From the NCBI RefSeq assembly GCF_016734815.1, contig NZ_JAERQF010000004.1, forward strand, positions 231,434-295,433: DNA of 64,000 nt. The letters are read 5' to 3'. Under the pieces are notes generated by a model that made no database searches, was not told where the DNA came from, and worked only from the letters and a program-made list of their open reading frames with translations. Position numbers and translations under genes: made by a program. Of the stretch, positions 52,671 to 62,704 are shown piece after piece (the first letter of the stretch is position 1; every line of letters begins with the position of its first letter). The stretch comes from Hymenobacter rubidus. GTDB taxonomy: Bacteria; Bacteroidota; Bacteroidia; Cytophagales; Hymenobacteraceae.

Positions 52671-54620
52671 ATGTGCGGAATAACCGGAGTATTTGCTTTT
52701 ACCGAAACAGGTCGTCAGTCACTGGCCAACCTGCAGGCGTCCACCGACGCCATCATCCGTCGCGGCCCCGATTCGGAAGGCCATTACGTGTACGACCAGT
52801 GCGGCCTGGGTTTTCGCCGGCTGGCCATCCTCGACCTGTCGGCCGACGGCAACCAGCCGATGACCGATGAGTCGGGGCGCTACACCATCGTCTTCAACGG
52901 CGAAATTTTTAATTACCGCGAGCTGCGCGAAAAGCTGATAAAGCGTGGCTGTCGCTTTCATTCGCAGACGGATACGGAGGTCATTCTCCAGCTCTACATC
53001 ACCGAAGGGCGCAGCTTTATCAAGAAGCTGAACGGCTTTTTTGGCTTCGCTATCTACGACAAAGAAGAGAATTCACTGCTCATTGCCCGCGACCGTTTCG
53101 GTGTGAAGCCCCTGCTCATCTACCGCGACGAGGACAAGCTCTTCTTCGCTTCCGAGATGAAGTCCATCATGGCGCTGGGTGTGCCACGCAAGCTCGACTA
53201 CGTGGCCCTGAGTCAATACCTGCAGCTCAACTACATTCCCGGCCCCGCCAGCATTTTCAAGGGCGTGAAGAAGATGCTGCCCGGCCACTACCTCTACATC
53301 AAGGACAACAAGGTGGTCGGCAAAGCGTGGTATAAAATCCCCTACGACCCCAAAAAAGTCGCCAAAAACAAGCTCAGCTACGAGCAGCAGCAAAAGAAGC
53401 TGGTCGAGCTAATGGACGGCGCCGTGCAGCGCCGCCTCGTGGCCGATGTGCCCTTGGGGGCCTTCCTCAGCGGCGGCATCGACTCCAGCGTGATTACGGC
53501 GCTGGCCGCCCGCCACACGCCGCACCTCAACACGTTCAGCATTGGTTTTAAAGACGAGCCTTTCTTCGACGAAACCAAGTACGCCAACCTCGTGGCCGCC
53601 CGCCACAAGACCAACCACACCGTTTTCTCGCTCACCAACGACGACCTGTTCGAGCACATCCACCAAATGCTGGACTACCTCGACGAGCCGTTTGCCGACT
53701 CCTCGGCCTTGGCGGTGTACATCCTCAGCCAGCGCACCCGCCAGCAAGTAACCGTAGCCCTGAGCGGCGACGGAGCCGATGAGATGTTTGGCGGCTACAA
53801 CAAGCACATGGGCGAGTTTAAGGTGCGCCAAGGCGGTGTAGCGGCCGAAGCCGTGACGGCTCTGGGCTTCGTGTGGGACGCGCTGCCCAAGTCGCGCAAC
53901 GGCTTCTTTGGCAACCGTATCCGTCAGCTCCAGCGCTTTTCGCGTGGCATGTTGGCCGGGGTAAAAGACCGGTACTGGGACTGGGCCAGCTTCGCCTCCG
54001 CCGCCGATGCCCGCAACCTGCTCAGCGCCGCCAGTCGCCGCAAAGTGGGCAAGAAGCTCGCCGCCAAGCGCCGCAAAGACATCTTGGAGCACCTCCACGC
54101 CGACGGCGACCTCAACGAGGTATTGCTCACGGACATGAACCTCGTGCTGCCCTACGACATGCTCACGAAAGTGGACCTGATGAGCATGGCCAACTCGCTG
54201 GAAGTCCGTACCCCATTCCTCGATTATAAAGTGGTCAACTTCGCCTTCTCGCTGCCCGTGAGCAGCAAGGTGGACGCCACCATGAAAAAGCGCATCGTCC
54301 AAGATGCATTCCGCTCCGAACTGCCGGCTGAGCTTTACGACCGTCCCAAGCACGGCTTTGAGGTGCCGCTGCTCAAGTGGATGCGCGGCGAACTGCGCTC
54401 CCTGATTGAAGACGATTTGCTACGCGATGAGTTCATCGAAAGCCAGGGCATCTTTGATGTGGAAGCCATTCGCGCCCTCAAAACCCAACTTTTCTCCCGC
54501 AGCCCCGGCGATGTACACGCCCGCATCTGGGGCCTCATTGTGTTCCAAACCTGGTGGAAGCAGTACATGGCCGGTGAAGCCAATGCCCTGTCGAAGTCGG
54601 TGAAAGGCATCCAATACTAA
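52671..54620 (+). CDS. asnB: Asparagine synthetase B, glutamine-hydrolysing
   Basis: 649 residues from ATG 52671, which places Cys2 (after Met removal the N-terminal nucleophile) at the start of MCGITGVFAFTETGRQ; the upstream frame to 52596 would bury it and is rejected. The glutaminase domain has RGPDSEGHYV and FNGEIFNYRELRE. The synthetase domain has the pyrophosphate loop SGGIDSSVITAL (near residue 266) and SGDGADEMFGGYNKH. In polysaccharide loci such enzymes often amidate a sugar acid or work on a peptide-like group rather than supply asparagine. It opens the plus-strand sugar locus, so amidation of a uronic acid made by the next genes is possible, but the general role cannot be excluded. 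Confidence 0.92.
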   Translation: MCGITGVFAFTETGRQSLANLQASTDAIIRRGPDSEGHYVYDQCGLGFRRLAILDLSADGNQPMTDESGRYTIVFNGEIFNYRELREKLIKRGCRFHSQTDTEVILQLYITEGRSFIKKLNGFFGFAIYDKEENSLLIARDRFGVKPLLIYRDEDKLFFASEMKSIMALGVPRKLDYVALSQYLQLNYIPGPASIFKGVKKMLPGHYLYIKDNKVVGKAWYKIPYDPKKVAKNKLSYEQQQKKLVELMDGAVQRRLVADVPLGAFLSGGIDSSVITALAARHTPHLNTFSIGFKDEPFFDETKYANLVAARHKTNHTVFSLTNDDLFEHIHQMLDYLDEPFADSSALAVYILSQRTRQQVTVALSGDGADEMFGGYNKHMGEFKVRQGGVAAEAVTALGFVWDALPKSRNGFFGNRIRQLQRFSRGMLAGVKDRYWDWASFASAADARNLLSAASRRKVGKKLAAKRRKDILEHLHADGDLNEVLLTDMNLVLPYDMLTKVDLMSMANSLEVRTPFLDYKVVNFAFSLPVSSKVDATMKKRIVQDAFRSELPAELYDRPKHGFEVPLLKWMRGELRSLIEDDLLRDEFIESQGIFDVEAIRALKTQLFSRSPGDVHARIWGLIVFQTWWKQYMAGEANALSKSVKGIQY

Positions 54621-54663
54621 TTTTACGCAGCTACAACCCAGTTTCTTCCCAAATACATTTCAC

Positions 54664-56007
54664 ATGAAAATAGCAGTAGTAGGTACCGGCTACGTCGGTT
54701 TGGTTACGGGTACATGTTTTGCCGAGGTTGGTATTGACGTGACCTGCATCGACATTGACCAGAAGAAAATAGACAATTTGCACAAAGGCATTTTGCCGAT
54801 TTACGAGCCGGGCCTGGAGGAAATGGTAAGCCGCAACGTAGACAAAGGCCGTCTGCATTTTTCCACCAACCTGGCCGAGGCCATTCAGGGCTGCGACGTG
54901 GCCTTCATTGCGGTGGGTACGCCTCCCGGTGAAGACGGCTCGGCCGATTTGAAGTACGTGCTGGCCGTGGCCCGCGGCATTGGCGAAAACATGAGCAGCT
55001 ACGGCGTCATCGTTACCAAAAGCACCGTGCCAGTGGGCACGGCTGCCAAAGTGCGCGCCGAGATTGAGCAAGCCCTGGCCAAGCGCAACGTCGAGGTTGC
55101 ATTTGACGTGGCTTCCAACCCCGAATTCCTAAAAGAAGGTGCTGCCATCGACGACTTCCTGAAGCCCGACCGCATTGTGGTGGGTATCTCCTCCGACCGC
55201 GCCGAGGAGGTGATGCGCCGGTTATACAAGCCCTTCCTGCTCAACGGGCACCCCATCATTTTCATGGATATCCCGTCGGCGGAGATGACGAAATACGCGG
55301 CCAATTCTATGCTGGCCACGAAAATCAGCTTCATGAACGACATTGCCAACCTGTGCGAAATCATGGGCGCTGACGTAAACAAGGTGCGACAAGGCATTGG
55401 CTCCGATGCGCGCATTGGCACCAAGTTTATCTATCCAGGCATCGGCTACGGGGGCTCCTGCTTCCCCAAAGACGTGAAGGCACTCATCAAAACGGCCGAG
55501 GAAAACGGCTACCACATGCAGGTATTGAAGGCCGTGGAAAGCGTGAACGAGGACCAGAAATCGGTGCTGTTCAACAAAGTGAGCCGCCATTTCGGCGGCG
55601 AACTCAAGGGCCTGAAAATGGCGCTGTGGGGTTTGTCGTTCAAGCCTAAAACGGATGACATGCGCGAGGCGCCTTCGCTGGTTATCATCGAAAAATTGCT
55701 GGCTGCCGGCTGCACCGTGACGGCCTACGACCCCGTGGCCATGCCCGAAGCTGAGCATACACTCGGCGGTAGCATTACCTACGCGAAGGATGAATTCGCC
55801 GCCCTGATTGATGCCGACGCGTTGTTGGTGATAACGGAGTGGCCGGATTTCCGCTCGCCCAACTTTGATGTAGTGGCGCGCCTGATGAAGCAAAAAGTCA
55901 TTTTCGATGGCCGTAACATCTACGACGCCAATGAATTGAAAAGCCTTGGCTTCGCCTATCACTGCATTGGCGTGAAAACCGACCACAAAGAGCCCATAAA
56001 GGCCTAG
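54664..56007 (+). CDS. ugd: UDP-glucose 6-dehydrogenase
   Basis: 447 residues, the usual length. The NAD site is [19 protein letters not shown] at the N-terminus. Further motifs are [43 protein letters not shown] and the catalytic Cys in [14 protein letters not shown] (near residue 265). It oxidises UDP-glucose twice to UDP-glucuronate. The product is the substrate of the UDP-xylose synthase encoded 64 bases downstream. Confidence 0.95.
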   Translation: MKIAVVGTGYVGLVTGTCFAEVGIDVTCIDIDQKKIDNLHKGILPIYEPGLEEMVSRNVDKGRLHFSTNLAEAIQGCDVAFIAVGTPPGEDGSADLKYVLAVARGIGENMSSYGVIVTKSTVPVGTAAKVRAEIEQALAKRNVEVAFDVASNPEFLKEGAAIDDFLKPDRIVVGISSDRAEEVMRRLYKPFLLNGHPIIFMDIPSAEMTKYAANSMLATKISFMNDIANLCEIMGADVNKVRQGIGSDARIGTKFIYPGIGYGGSCFPKDVKALIKTAEENGYHMQVLKAVESVNEDQKSVLFNKVSRHFGGELKGLKMALWGLSFKPKTDDMREAPSLVIIEKLLAAGCTVTAYDPVAMPEAEHTLGGSITYAKDEFAALIDADALLVITEWPDFRSPNFDVVARLMKQKVIFDGRNIYDANELKSLGFAYHCIGVKTDHKEPIKA

Positions 56008-56013
56008 CATATT

Positions 56014-56050
56014 AAAAAGAACGTGGTGCGGCAGTTGCGCCCAGCATGAC
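56014..56050. repeat. Degenerate REP-like half-element
   Basis: AAAAAGAACGTGGTGCGGCA continues GTTGCGCCCAGCATGACC. This keeps the GAACGT start and CAGCATGAC end of the REP family with almost no middle. It lies between ugd and uxs and could be a deletion remnant. Confidence 0.4.
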
Positions 56051-56071
56051 CAACGAATTGACAAATTCCCA

Positions 56072-57019
56072 ATGGCTGAAGAAAAAAAACGTGTCCTTAT
56101 CACCGGCGGTGCCGGTTTTCTGGGCTCACATCTCTGCGACCGGTTCCTGGCCGAAGGCTACCACGTGGTAGCAATGGATAACTTGATTACAGGTTCACTC
56201 CAAAACATCGAGCACCTGTTTGGCCGGCCCGATTTTGAGTTCCACCAAGCCGATGTAAGCAAGTTCGTATTCGTGCCCGGCAAGCTGGATTATATCCTGC
56301 ATTTCGCCTCGCCCGCCTCGCCCATCGACTACCTGAAGATACCGATTCAGACCCTGAAAGTCGGTTCGCTCGGCACGCACAATTTGCTGGGCCTGGCCCG
56401 CGTGAAAGGCGCCCGCATGCTAATTGCCAGCACTTCGGAAGTGTATGGTGACCCTGAAATCCATCCCCAGGTAGAAGAGTATTTCGGCAACGTGAACCCC
56501 GTCGGCCCTCGTGGCTGCTACGACGAGGCCAAGCGCTTCCAGGAAGCCATTACCATGGCCTACCACAACCACCACGGCCTGGAAACCCGCATCATCCGCA
56601 TTTTCAATACCTATGGCCCGCGCATGCGCTTGGACGATGGCCGTGTGTTGCCGGCTTTCCTCTCGCAGGCTCTGCGTGGCGAAAACCTAACCGTATTCGG
56701 CGACGGTTCCCAGACCCGCTCGTTCTGCTATGTTGACGACTTGGTCGAAGGCATATATCGCCTGTTGCTGAGTGACTACCACCTGCCTGTGAACATCGGC
56801 AATCCGTCGGAAATCACCATCAAGGAATTCGGCGAAGAAATTGCGCGCCTCACCGGCGTTGAGTTTAAGCCTACTTATCAGGCATTGCCTGAGAACGACC
56901 CCATGAAGCGCCGTCCAGACATTACCAAGGCCAAGGAAATTCTGGGCTGGGAACCCAAGGTGGACCGCGCCGAAGGCCTGCGTCGCACGCTGGAATATTT
57001 TAAAGAACACGTTAAGTAA
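56072..57019 (+). CDS. uxs: UDP-glucuronate decarboxylase (UDP-xylose synthase)
   Basis: 315 residues, extended [23 protein letters not shown] (11-30) binds [43 protein letters not shown] and GCYDEAKR with Tyr150 and Lys154 are the UXS signatures, and [20 protein letters not shown] follows. It converts UDP-glucuronate to UDP-xylose. With ugd it provides the xylose donor; the glycosyltransferases at 59550, 60616 and 62705 could be its users. Confidence 0.95.
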   Translation: MAEEKKRVLITGGAGFLGSHLCDRFLAEGYHVVAMDNLITGSLQNIEHLFGRPDFEFHQADVSKFVFVPGKLDYILHFASPASPIDYLKIPIQTLKVGSLGTHNLLGLARVKGARMLIASTSEVYGDPEIHPQVEEYFGNVNPVGPRGCYDEAKRFQEAITMAYHNHHGLETRIIRIFNTYGPRMRLDDGRVLPAFLSQALRGENLTVFGDGSQTRSFCYVDDLVEGIYRLLLSDYHLPVNIGNPSEITIKEFGEEIARLTGVEFKPTYQALPENDPMKRRPDITKAKEILGWEPKVDRAEGLRRTLEYFKEHVK

Positions 57020-57079
57020 TTGGTAATGATAAGCCGCTAGTAGCCGAAAGGACCACCGGCTTATGCTAACTCTAAGTGC

Positions 57080-57502
57080 ATGGCCGAATATCCTGCCCCA
57101 TATCTTATCCAGTTTCCAAAGCTGGGGGCGCCGGATATCGGCTACATTTCGGTAAGTGAAAATGTTCAGGGCCCGTTGCCGTTTGCCGTGCAACGGGTCT
57201 TTTGGACGTACTACACGCCGGAAAGCATTGTGCGGGGCCGTCATGCCCACATGCTTACTGAGCAGGTCGTAATTGCCGTGTCTGGACGCATCACCCTGAC
57301 TACAGAGCTAGCTGACGGGACCATCCATATTTTCCGTTTGGAAGACCCCAACGTAGGGCTTTACGTGCCGCCGTGCTCCTGGCACACCATGCAGTATTCG
57401 CACTCAGCTGTGCAGTTGGTATTGGCGTCCCAGCCCTTTTCGGCCGCCGATTACATCCGGGATTACGAAGAATTTCGTCGGATATGGGCCCCCAAGTCTT
57501 AG
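57080..57502 (+). CDS. fdtA: Sugar 3,4-ketoisomerase (FdtA/QdtA, WxcM-like cupin)
   Basis: 140 residues. It is a small cupin: GYISVSENVQGPLPFAVQRV, FWTYYTPESIVRGRHAHMLT with catalytic His (GRHAH), then EQVVIAVSGRITLTTELADG, and PPCSWHTMQYSHSAVQLVLA. The wording is that of dTDP-4-keto-6-deoxyhexose 3,4-ketoisomerases. It shifts the keto group of dTDP-4-keto-6-deoxyglucose to C3, the first step to a 3-amino-3,6-dideoxyhexose. Whether the product is the galacto or gluco form (FdtA or QdtA) cannot be told. The next gene overlaps its 3' end. Confidence 0.9.
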   Translation: MAEYPAPYLIQFPKLGAPDIGYISVSENVQGPLPFAVQRVFWTYYTPESIVRGRHAHMLTEQVVIAVSGRITLTTELADGTIHIFRLEDPNVGLYVPPCSWHTMQYSHSAVQLVLASQPFSAADYIRDYEEFRRIWAPKS

Positions 57503-58428
57503 CCGAACTGGTTGCTGCTCGGGAAGCCGCACTGACCTACTATTCGCCCTACTATTTTCTGCGGCACTTATCCGTCTCGCGGCAGCAGGCGCTTTTTGGA
57601 ACGGGCCTGGTATTGGCCTGGGGGCAGAAACCCGGAACCGAGGTGTATGATAGTCCGGGGACCCAATGGCTAATGCAGCAACTATCATGGGACACCGATT
57701 ATTTTGGCGTGCCGATGTTTCGCGTCTTCACGGGTCTTTTTAAGAACGGCACTACCGTTCAGGATTTAGTAGAAGCTGCCCAGAACCTACGCCTTCAACT
57801 ATCTACCCGTCATCCAACGCACCATGCCTTTGCTATCGTACCTGCCGAAGACATCCGACTTCTGCAGGGCCTTACCGGGGCGGGCTGGAGTCTCGTAGAA
57901 ACCCGTTTAACCTATTACCGGGACAAACTTTCGCAGTTTACTCATGCATCGTATCCTGTTCGCGCCGCCGAGGCAGGAGAGGCCGCACTTATCGGACGCA
58001 TCGCCGCCGCTGCCAGAAATCCCTATGACCGGGTACATGCTGACCCTTGGTTTGGAGACGTTCGGGCCGATGTGTATTTGGCGCGCTACGCCGAAAATAC
58101 AGTTGCCGCGGGCTTGGCCACCACCGTGTTAGTGCCCGATATAGCCGGGCTAGCGGTAGATTCCTTTTTAGCTATTAGTGATTTAGAGACCGATGCCGTT
58201 GCATTGGGTACTCGGCTTTCGCGGGTCTTGCTCACCGCAGTAGGAGCGGCTAATCGGGGCTGGCACGTGAAACTGGTTGCTGAAACCCTGCACCGCGCCC
58301 AAACGCTTGGCCATGAGGCTGTACTCATGACAACCCCTGCCACCAATCACGCCGTATTCCGAACGTGCGAGAAGCTTGGCTTCCGTTTAGGAGCGACAAG
58401 TCACGTATTGGCGTGTCATAGCCGTTAA
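57484..58428 (+). CDS. GNAT-type sugar acyltransferase (WecD/RffC-like)
   Basis: 314 residues from ATG 57484, which overlaps the fdtA 3' end by 19 bases. The pattern is that of sugar N-acyltransferases with a GNAT fold: LSWDTDYFGVPMFRVFTGLF (near 70-90), then a central AFAIVPAEDIRLLQGLTGAG, LVETRLTYYRDKL, and in the C-terminal half IAAAARNPYDRVHADPWFGD, VLTAVGAANRGWHVKLVAET, ATNHAVFRTCEKLGFRLGAT. It probably acylates the amino sugar made by FdtB. A GNAT instead of the usual left-handed beta-helix acetyltransferase is notable. The acyl donor is unknown. Confidence 0.72.
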   Translation: MGPQVLAELVAAREAALTYYSPYYFLRHLSVSRQQALFGTGLVLAWGQKPGTEVYDSPGTQWLMQQLSWDTDYFGVPMFRVFTGLFKNGTTVQDLVEAAQNLRLQLSTRHPTHHAFAIVPAEDIRLLQGLTGAGWSLVETRLTYYRDKLSQFTHASYPVRAAEAGEAALIGRIAAAARNPYDRVHADPWFGDVRADVYLARYAENTVAAGLATTVLVPDIAGLAVDSFLAISDLETDAVALGTRLSRVLLTAVGAANRGWHVKLVAETLHRAQTLGHEAVLMTTPATNHAVFRTCEKLGFRLGATSHVLACHSR

Positions 58429-58433
58429 CTTTG
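58426..58433 (+). promoter_or_regulatory. -7-like element TAACTTTG before the aminotransferase gene
   Basis: TAACTTTG fits TAnnTTTG and ends 4 bases before the ATG at 58438. Because it overlaps the end of the upstream gene it could be an internal promoter. Confidence 0.4.
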
Positions 58434-58437
58434 CCCC

Positions 58438-59544
58438 ATGAATGTTCCGGCATTTTCATTCGAGCCCCAGCACGCCCCATTGCGAGAAGCACTGATGGCC
58501 GCATTTACCCGCGTGTATGACTCACAGTGGTATGTACTGGGCAATGAAGTGGAACAGTTCGAACAAGAATATGCCTCCTTTAATCAAGTAGCGCATGCCG
58601 TAGGTGTCGCCAATGGCCTTGATGCCTTGGTGTTAGCGCTGCGCGCTTTGGGGATTGGCCCCGGTGACGAGGTTATTGTTCCGTCCAATACCTACATCGC
58701 GACTTGGCTGGCCGTTACGCAGGTGGGGGCCACCCTTGTACCTGTAGAGCCAGACCCCGCCACGAGCAACCTCGACCCCAATGGCATTGGGGTAGCTATT
58801 ACGCCCCGCACCAAGGCTATTATGCCGGTTCATCTGTACGGTCAGGCTTGCCGCATGCCCGAAATAATGGCTTTAGCAACGGAACATGGTCTTTTTGTGG
58901 TGGAAGACAATGCCCAGGCTCAAGGAGCAGCATTTGCCGGCATTCCTACGGGTAGCTTTGGCCATGTCAATGGCACAAGCTTTTACCCAAGCAAAAATTT
59001 GGGTGCCCTGGGCGATGCCGGTGCCGTGACTACCAATTCAGCAGAACTTGCACAGAAAGTGCGCGTGCTGCGCAACTACGGGTCACAGCAGAAGTATTAT
59101 AATGAAGCCTTGGGATACAACTCCCGCCTCGATGAGCTGCAGGCCGCACTACTCCGCGTAAAATTACCAGAATTGCCCCGCTGGACCCAGCAACGTCAGC
59201 AGATAGCCGCTTGGTACGACCAGCATTTAGCCAACATTCCGCAGTTGCGCCTGCCCATCATCGCCGATGGAGCCACCCACGTCTTTCATCAGTATGTAGT
59301 ACACACACCGTTTCGCGCTGAGCTGCACCAACACCTGACTTCCCTAAGTATTGGTGTTCAGGTGCACTACCCGTTGCCCCCGCACCTCCAACAAGCGTAT
59401 CAGTCTTTGCAGTTGCCAGCCGGAAGCTTTCCCGTTGCGGAAGAACTGGCAGCTACCTGCCTCAGCTTGCCCATGTGGCCTGGCATGAATGAAGCTCAGG
59501 TCCAAGCCGTTGCGGGCGCTATCCGTTCCTTTCAGCACCAATAA
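58438..59544 (+). CDS. fdtB: PLP-dependent sugar aminotransferase (FdtB/QdtB, DegT family)
   Basis: 368 residues, DegT/DnrJ/EryC1/StrS family. The PLP Lys is Lys186 in [20 protein letters not shown]; earlier are [40 protein letters not shown] and [18 protein letters not shown], and the C-terminal half has [20 protein letters not shown]. The wording resembles FdtB/QdtB. It transfers an amino group to C3 of the keto sugar from FdtA, so the product would be dTDP-3-amino-3,6-dideoxyhexose. It starts 9 bases after the acyltransferase stop, so fdtA, acyltransferase and fdtB form one unit. The dTDP-glucose synthase and dehydratase are not in the window. Confidence 0.92.
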   Translation: MNVPAFSFEPQHAPLREALMAAFTRVYDSQWYVLGNEVEQFEQEYASFNQVAHAVGVANGLDALVLALRALGIGPGDEVIVPSNTYIATWLAVTQVGATLVPVEPDPATSNLDPNGIGVAITPRTKAIMPVHLYGQACRMPEIMALATEHGLFVVEDNAQAQGAAFAGIPTGSFGHVNGTSFYPSKNLGALGDAGAVTTNSAELAQKVRVLRNYGSQQKYYNEALGYNSRLDELQAALLRVKLPELPRWTQQRQQIAAWYDQHLANIPQLRLPIIADGATHVFHQYVVHTPFRAELHQHLTSLSIGVQVHYPLPPHLQQAYQSLQLPAGSFPVAEELAATCLSLPMWPGMNEAQVQAVAGAIRSFQHQ

Positions 59545-59549
59545 CGGAT

Positions 59550-60500
59550 ATGCCTACTCTATCCATTATTGTTCCATGCTACTTCAACGAGGAGAATATC
59601 CCCGTTACGGTGCAGGAACTATTGGCCAACGAAGCTAACTTCCCCCCGGAAGTAAGCTTCGAATATGTGTTTGTGAACGATGGCTCCGGTGATAATACCT
59701 TGCGTGAACTATTACGGGCCCAAACACTGCACCCTTACCGCATACGGGTGGTCGACCTAGTTGCCAATGTGGGCTCCTACAACGCCATTATTGCAGGCAT
59801 GGCCCACGCTTCCGGCGAGTGCCTATCAGTTATTACTGCCGATTTGCAGGACCCGCCCGAATTAATGGTGCAGATGTATGAGTATTGGAAACAAGGCTTC
59901 AAATTAGTGATAGGAAACCGGCAGCAACGGGAGGAAACAGGCTTTTCACAACTATTAGCCGCCGGCTTCCATTGGCTAATGAAGCGCTTAGCCCTTCATA
60001 ATATTCCCGAAGGCGGCTTTGATTTTGTCTTCTTTGACCGTCAGGTATCAGAAGAAGTGGTAAAGTTACAAGAGCGCAATTCCAACGTTTTTTACCTTAT
60101 GGTTTGGATGGGATTTACTTATGTCAACATCCCTTATGTGCGGCGTAAGCGGACCATTGGCAAATCGCGTTGGACACTATCCAAAAAAATTAAGCTTCTG
60201 GTTGACTCGCTATTGGCCTTTTCATTTGTACCCATTCGCGCTATTTCGGTGGTGGGCTTGGTGCTTGGGCTCACGGCTTTACTTTACGGCTTCTACGTAA
60301 TCGCCCTAAAGATTTTACATCCTGACGAACCAGCAGGCTGGACAACACTCATGGTTGTTCTGTTATTCGTTTCCGCTTTCCAGATGGTTGCTCTGGGAGT
60401 TATCGGTGAGTATGTGTGGCGCGGCTTGGATGCAGCGCGTAACCGGCCTCTGTATATGGTCAAAAGCTTTTACGCGCCTAAAATGGCAAATTATTTGTAG
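59550..60500 (+). CDS. Glycosyltransferase family 2 with C-terminal membrane segments
   Basis: 316 residues, DPM1/GtrB-like. The GT-A fold starts TLSIIVPCYFNEENIPVTVQ, with VFVNDGSGDNTLRELLRAQT, a GSYNAIIAGMAHASGECLSV acceptor region and metal-binding ITADLQDPPE. Two membrane helices are near residues 230-250 and 262-290 (FVPIRAISVVGLVLGLTALL, WTTLMVVLLFVSAFQMVALG). Such enzymes put a sugar on undecaprenyl phosphate, often for later transfer across the membrane. It starts 5 bases after fdtB. GC content begins to fall here. Confidence 0.92.
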   Translation: MPTLSIIVPCYFNEENIPVTVQELLANEANFPPEVSFEYVFVNDGSGDNTLRELLRAQTLHPYRIRVVDLVANVGSYNAIIAGMAHASGECLSVITADLQDPPELMVQMYEYWKQGFKLVIGNRQQREETGFSQLLAAGFHWLMKRLALHNIPEGGFDFVFFDRQVSEEVVKLQERNSNVFYLMVWMGFTYVNIPYVRRKRTIGKSRWTLSKKIKLLVDSLLAFSFVPIRAISVVGLVLGLTALLYGFYVIALKILHPDEPAGWTTLMVVLLFVSAFQMVALGVIGEYVWRGLDAARNRPLYMVKSFYAPKMANYL

Positions 60501-60615
60501 AAATTCTCATTAGCCAAGTATAGTTTGGGTAATAATACTATTTCAGTGCAATTGACATTGCAATTGCCTGTGACACGCTCAGAAAAACACTGAAAAACCT
60601 AAAGCTTAAATTGAT

Positions 60616-61539
60616 ATGAACACGAGTGAGGAAAAATCCAAATTAGCAATGGTTTACTTAGCTTATGGGCTAGAGTCAGGTAAATATCAGGCTATACTCT
60701 CAATATATACATTATGTCATCATATTGGAGCTAATATCAACGATTTTTTAATTGTTATTTACACTGATAGTAGTTGTGCTTTGTTTGATAAATACTTGAC
60801 AGGGCTTCCTGTGAAATTAGAAATTATTTCTAGAGAACAAATAAAGCAATTTCGTGGTCCGGATGATTTTGTTTTCCGTATAAAACCCCTTATTCTGAAA
60901 GAGTTTTTTTTAAAATATAAGTGTAATTTGCTTTACGTTGATACAGATACTTATTTTTTGCATAATCCAATGCCATTATTTCAGAATATCAAGCCAGGTT
61001 ATTCAATTATGAATATTGAAGAATATAATTTTGTTGATGCTGGGCCCATTGAGCCTATTCATTGGTTCAGCTTACGGCAAGCTCTTAAGCGTTACAAGTA
61101 TTCTATAGGTGGTCAAGAAGTCACAATACCCATTGCAACCATGATGTGGAATGCTGGAATTATTGGCATAAGCTACAAAGATTGCAAATTGGTTGATTCA
61201 ATTATCGAACTCACCGATGAAATATATAGCAAATGCTCTGCTTTTATAGTGGAGCAATTTGCGACATCCTATATTTTGCAAACTCACACTACTGTGAAAT
61301 CCACTGAAAACTATATAGAGCATTATTGGATAAAGGGATTAAAAAATGTTTTTAACATTATGATTCCTCGGTTTCTAAAACAAAATAGCGATAAGTCTGG
61401 CCGCAATTTATACGAAGCAGCCTTTAATTTTGCTTTGTCTACCGTTCAATTACCTCATTTGCATACTGAGCCACTTGTCGAAAGAATAAAAAAGCGGATG
61501 AAGCTTATAATTAAGGTTGCACGCAAAGGGCACTTGTGA
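60616..61539 (+). CDS. Putative glycosyltransferase, GT-A fold with DTD motif
   Basis: 307 residues. The nucleotide-sugar pattern is KLAMVYLAYGLESGKYQAIL (10-29), then INDFLIVIYTDSSCALFDKY, and the metal motif NLLYVDTDTYFLHNPMPLFQ with Asp109 and Asp111 (DTD), followed by ATMMWNAGIIGISYKDCKLV. This suits a GT8-like or GT-A transferase. The 110 bases before it, like the gene itself, are AT-rich, with many AAA, TTA and ATA codons absent from earlier genes. It was probably acquired separately. Donor and acceptor are unknown. Confidence 0.65.
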   Translation: MNTSEEKSKLAMVYLAYGLESGKYQAILSIYTLCHHIGANINDFLIVIYTDSSCALFDKYLTGLPVKLEIISREQIKQFRGPDDFVFRIKPLILKEFFLKYKCNLLYVDTDTYFLHNPMPLFQNIKPGYSIMNIEEYNFVDAGPIEPIHWFSLRQALKRYKYSIGGQEVTIPIATMMWNAGIIGISYKDCKLVDSIIELTDEIYSKCSAFIVEQFATSYILQTHTTVKSTENYIEHYWIKGLKNVFNIMIPRFLKQNSDKSGRNLYEAAFNFALSTVQLPHLHTEPLVERIKKRMKLIIKVARKGHL

Positions 61540-61651
61540 AATATGATGATGCAATCACATTAGTATTAGTATATGTGTGCTTGCATAGCAGTATGTACAA
61601 AAACAAGTATTTAATCGAGCAATTTTGAACACGTAAATTAAAATTTGCCAA

Positions 61652-62602
61652 ATGTTGACTACTTGTATCATTGGAGGAGCTGGATTTATAGGCAGAGCCG
61701 TAGTTGAAGAACTTCTTTTGCGCGGTGACCGTAAATTAGTCGTGGTTGGCCGCGAAAACGAAGCACCTCATTTACCGGATGGGGTGCGTTATGTACACCA
61801 TCCACTCGAAACCTCTGACGAACTCATGACGCAAACTCTGAGCAGTGTTGACGAAATTGTGGATTTAGCATATGCCACCGTTCCTCAGACTAGTTTCCAA
61901 AACCCAGTTCATGATATCTTGGTTAACATTCCGGAAACCGTACGATTGTTCGAACATGCTGCCAAACACCCTCTACGCAAGTTTGTATGGATTTCATCAG
62001 GTGGCACGGTGTATGGTCCCGCGCAGTTCCTGCCTCTTACTGAAGGCCACCCAACTAATCCAATTTCGCCTTACGGCATTACCAAATTGGCGCTCGAGAA
62101 ATACGCACACTTTTACTACCATATGACTCAGTTGCCCATTGTGTGCGTTCGGCCAGCTAACGCTTTTGGAGAAGGACAACGAGTATACGCGGGCCAAGGC
62201 TTTATTGGAACAGCCATTGCTTCCTTGCTAGACAGAAGGATTATAAACATCTTTGGGCAAGAAGGCACAGTAAGAGACTACTTACATGTGCAAGACATGG
62301 CAAGTGGGATTGTTGCCGCATTAATTGACGGCCAGCCAGGCGAGGTTTATAATATTGGTAGCGGTATAGGTTACAGCAATAAGCAAGTGCTTGATTTTTT
62401 GTTGCCATTAGCTGCTGCCCAAGGCATTGAATCACGTATCCAAGTATTGCCTGCTAGGCTATTCGATGTGAAAATCAATATATTAGATACTACAAAATTG
62501 CTTAATCATACTGGATGGCAGCCAGTAGCCCCATTTGAGGAAATGCTTGAGCGTACGTGGAACTGGTATGTCGCCAATTATGTGCGCGCGCCCGTGAATT
62601 AG
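61652..62602 (+). CDS. NAD-dependent sugar epimerase/dehydratase
   Basis: 316 residues, extended SDR. It starts MLTTCIIGGAGFIGRAVVEE, then IVDLAYATVPQTSFQNPVHD, FVWISSGGTVYGPAQFLPLT, and the catalytic SPYGITKLALEKYAHFYY (Tyr-x3-Lys near residue 142). CVRPANAFGEGQRVYAGQGF and GQEGTVRDYLHVQDMASGIV are usual for UDP-glucose or UDP-GlcNAc 4-epimerases. The wording is closest to the UDP-glucose 4-epimerase group, but the substrate is not certain. It belongs to the AT-rich end of the locus. Confidence 0.88.
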   Translation: MLTTCIIGGAGFIGRAVVEELLLRGDRKLVVVGRENEAPHLPDGVRYVHHPLETSDELMTQTLSSVDEIVDLAYATVPQTSFQNPVHDILVNIPETVRLFEHAAKHPLRKFVWISSGGTVYGPAQFLPLTEGHPTNPISPYGITKLALEKYAHFYYHMTQLPIVCVRPANAFGEGQRVYAGQGFIGTAIASLLDRRIINIFGQEGTVRDYLHVQDMASGIVAALIDGQPGEVYNIGSGIGYSNKQVLDFLLPLAAAQGIESRIQVLPARLFDVKINILDTTKLLNHTGWQPVAPFEEMLERTWNWYVANYVRAPVN

Positions 62603-62704
62603 CTTTTACTACAAATTCCAATTGCTACAATTATCCGTAGCGAAATTATTAATCCATCTTGGATACGGAGATAGTGTCTTTCTAACTAAATATTTTTTTC
62701 GACA

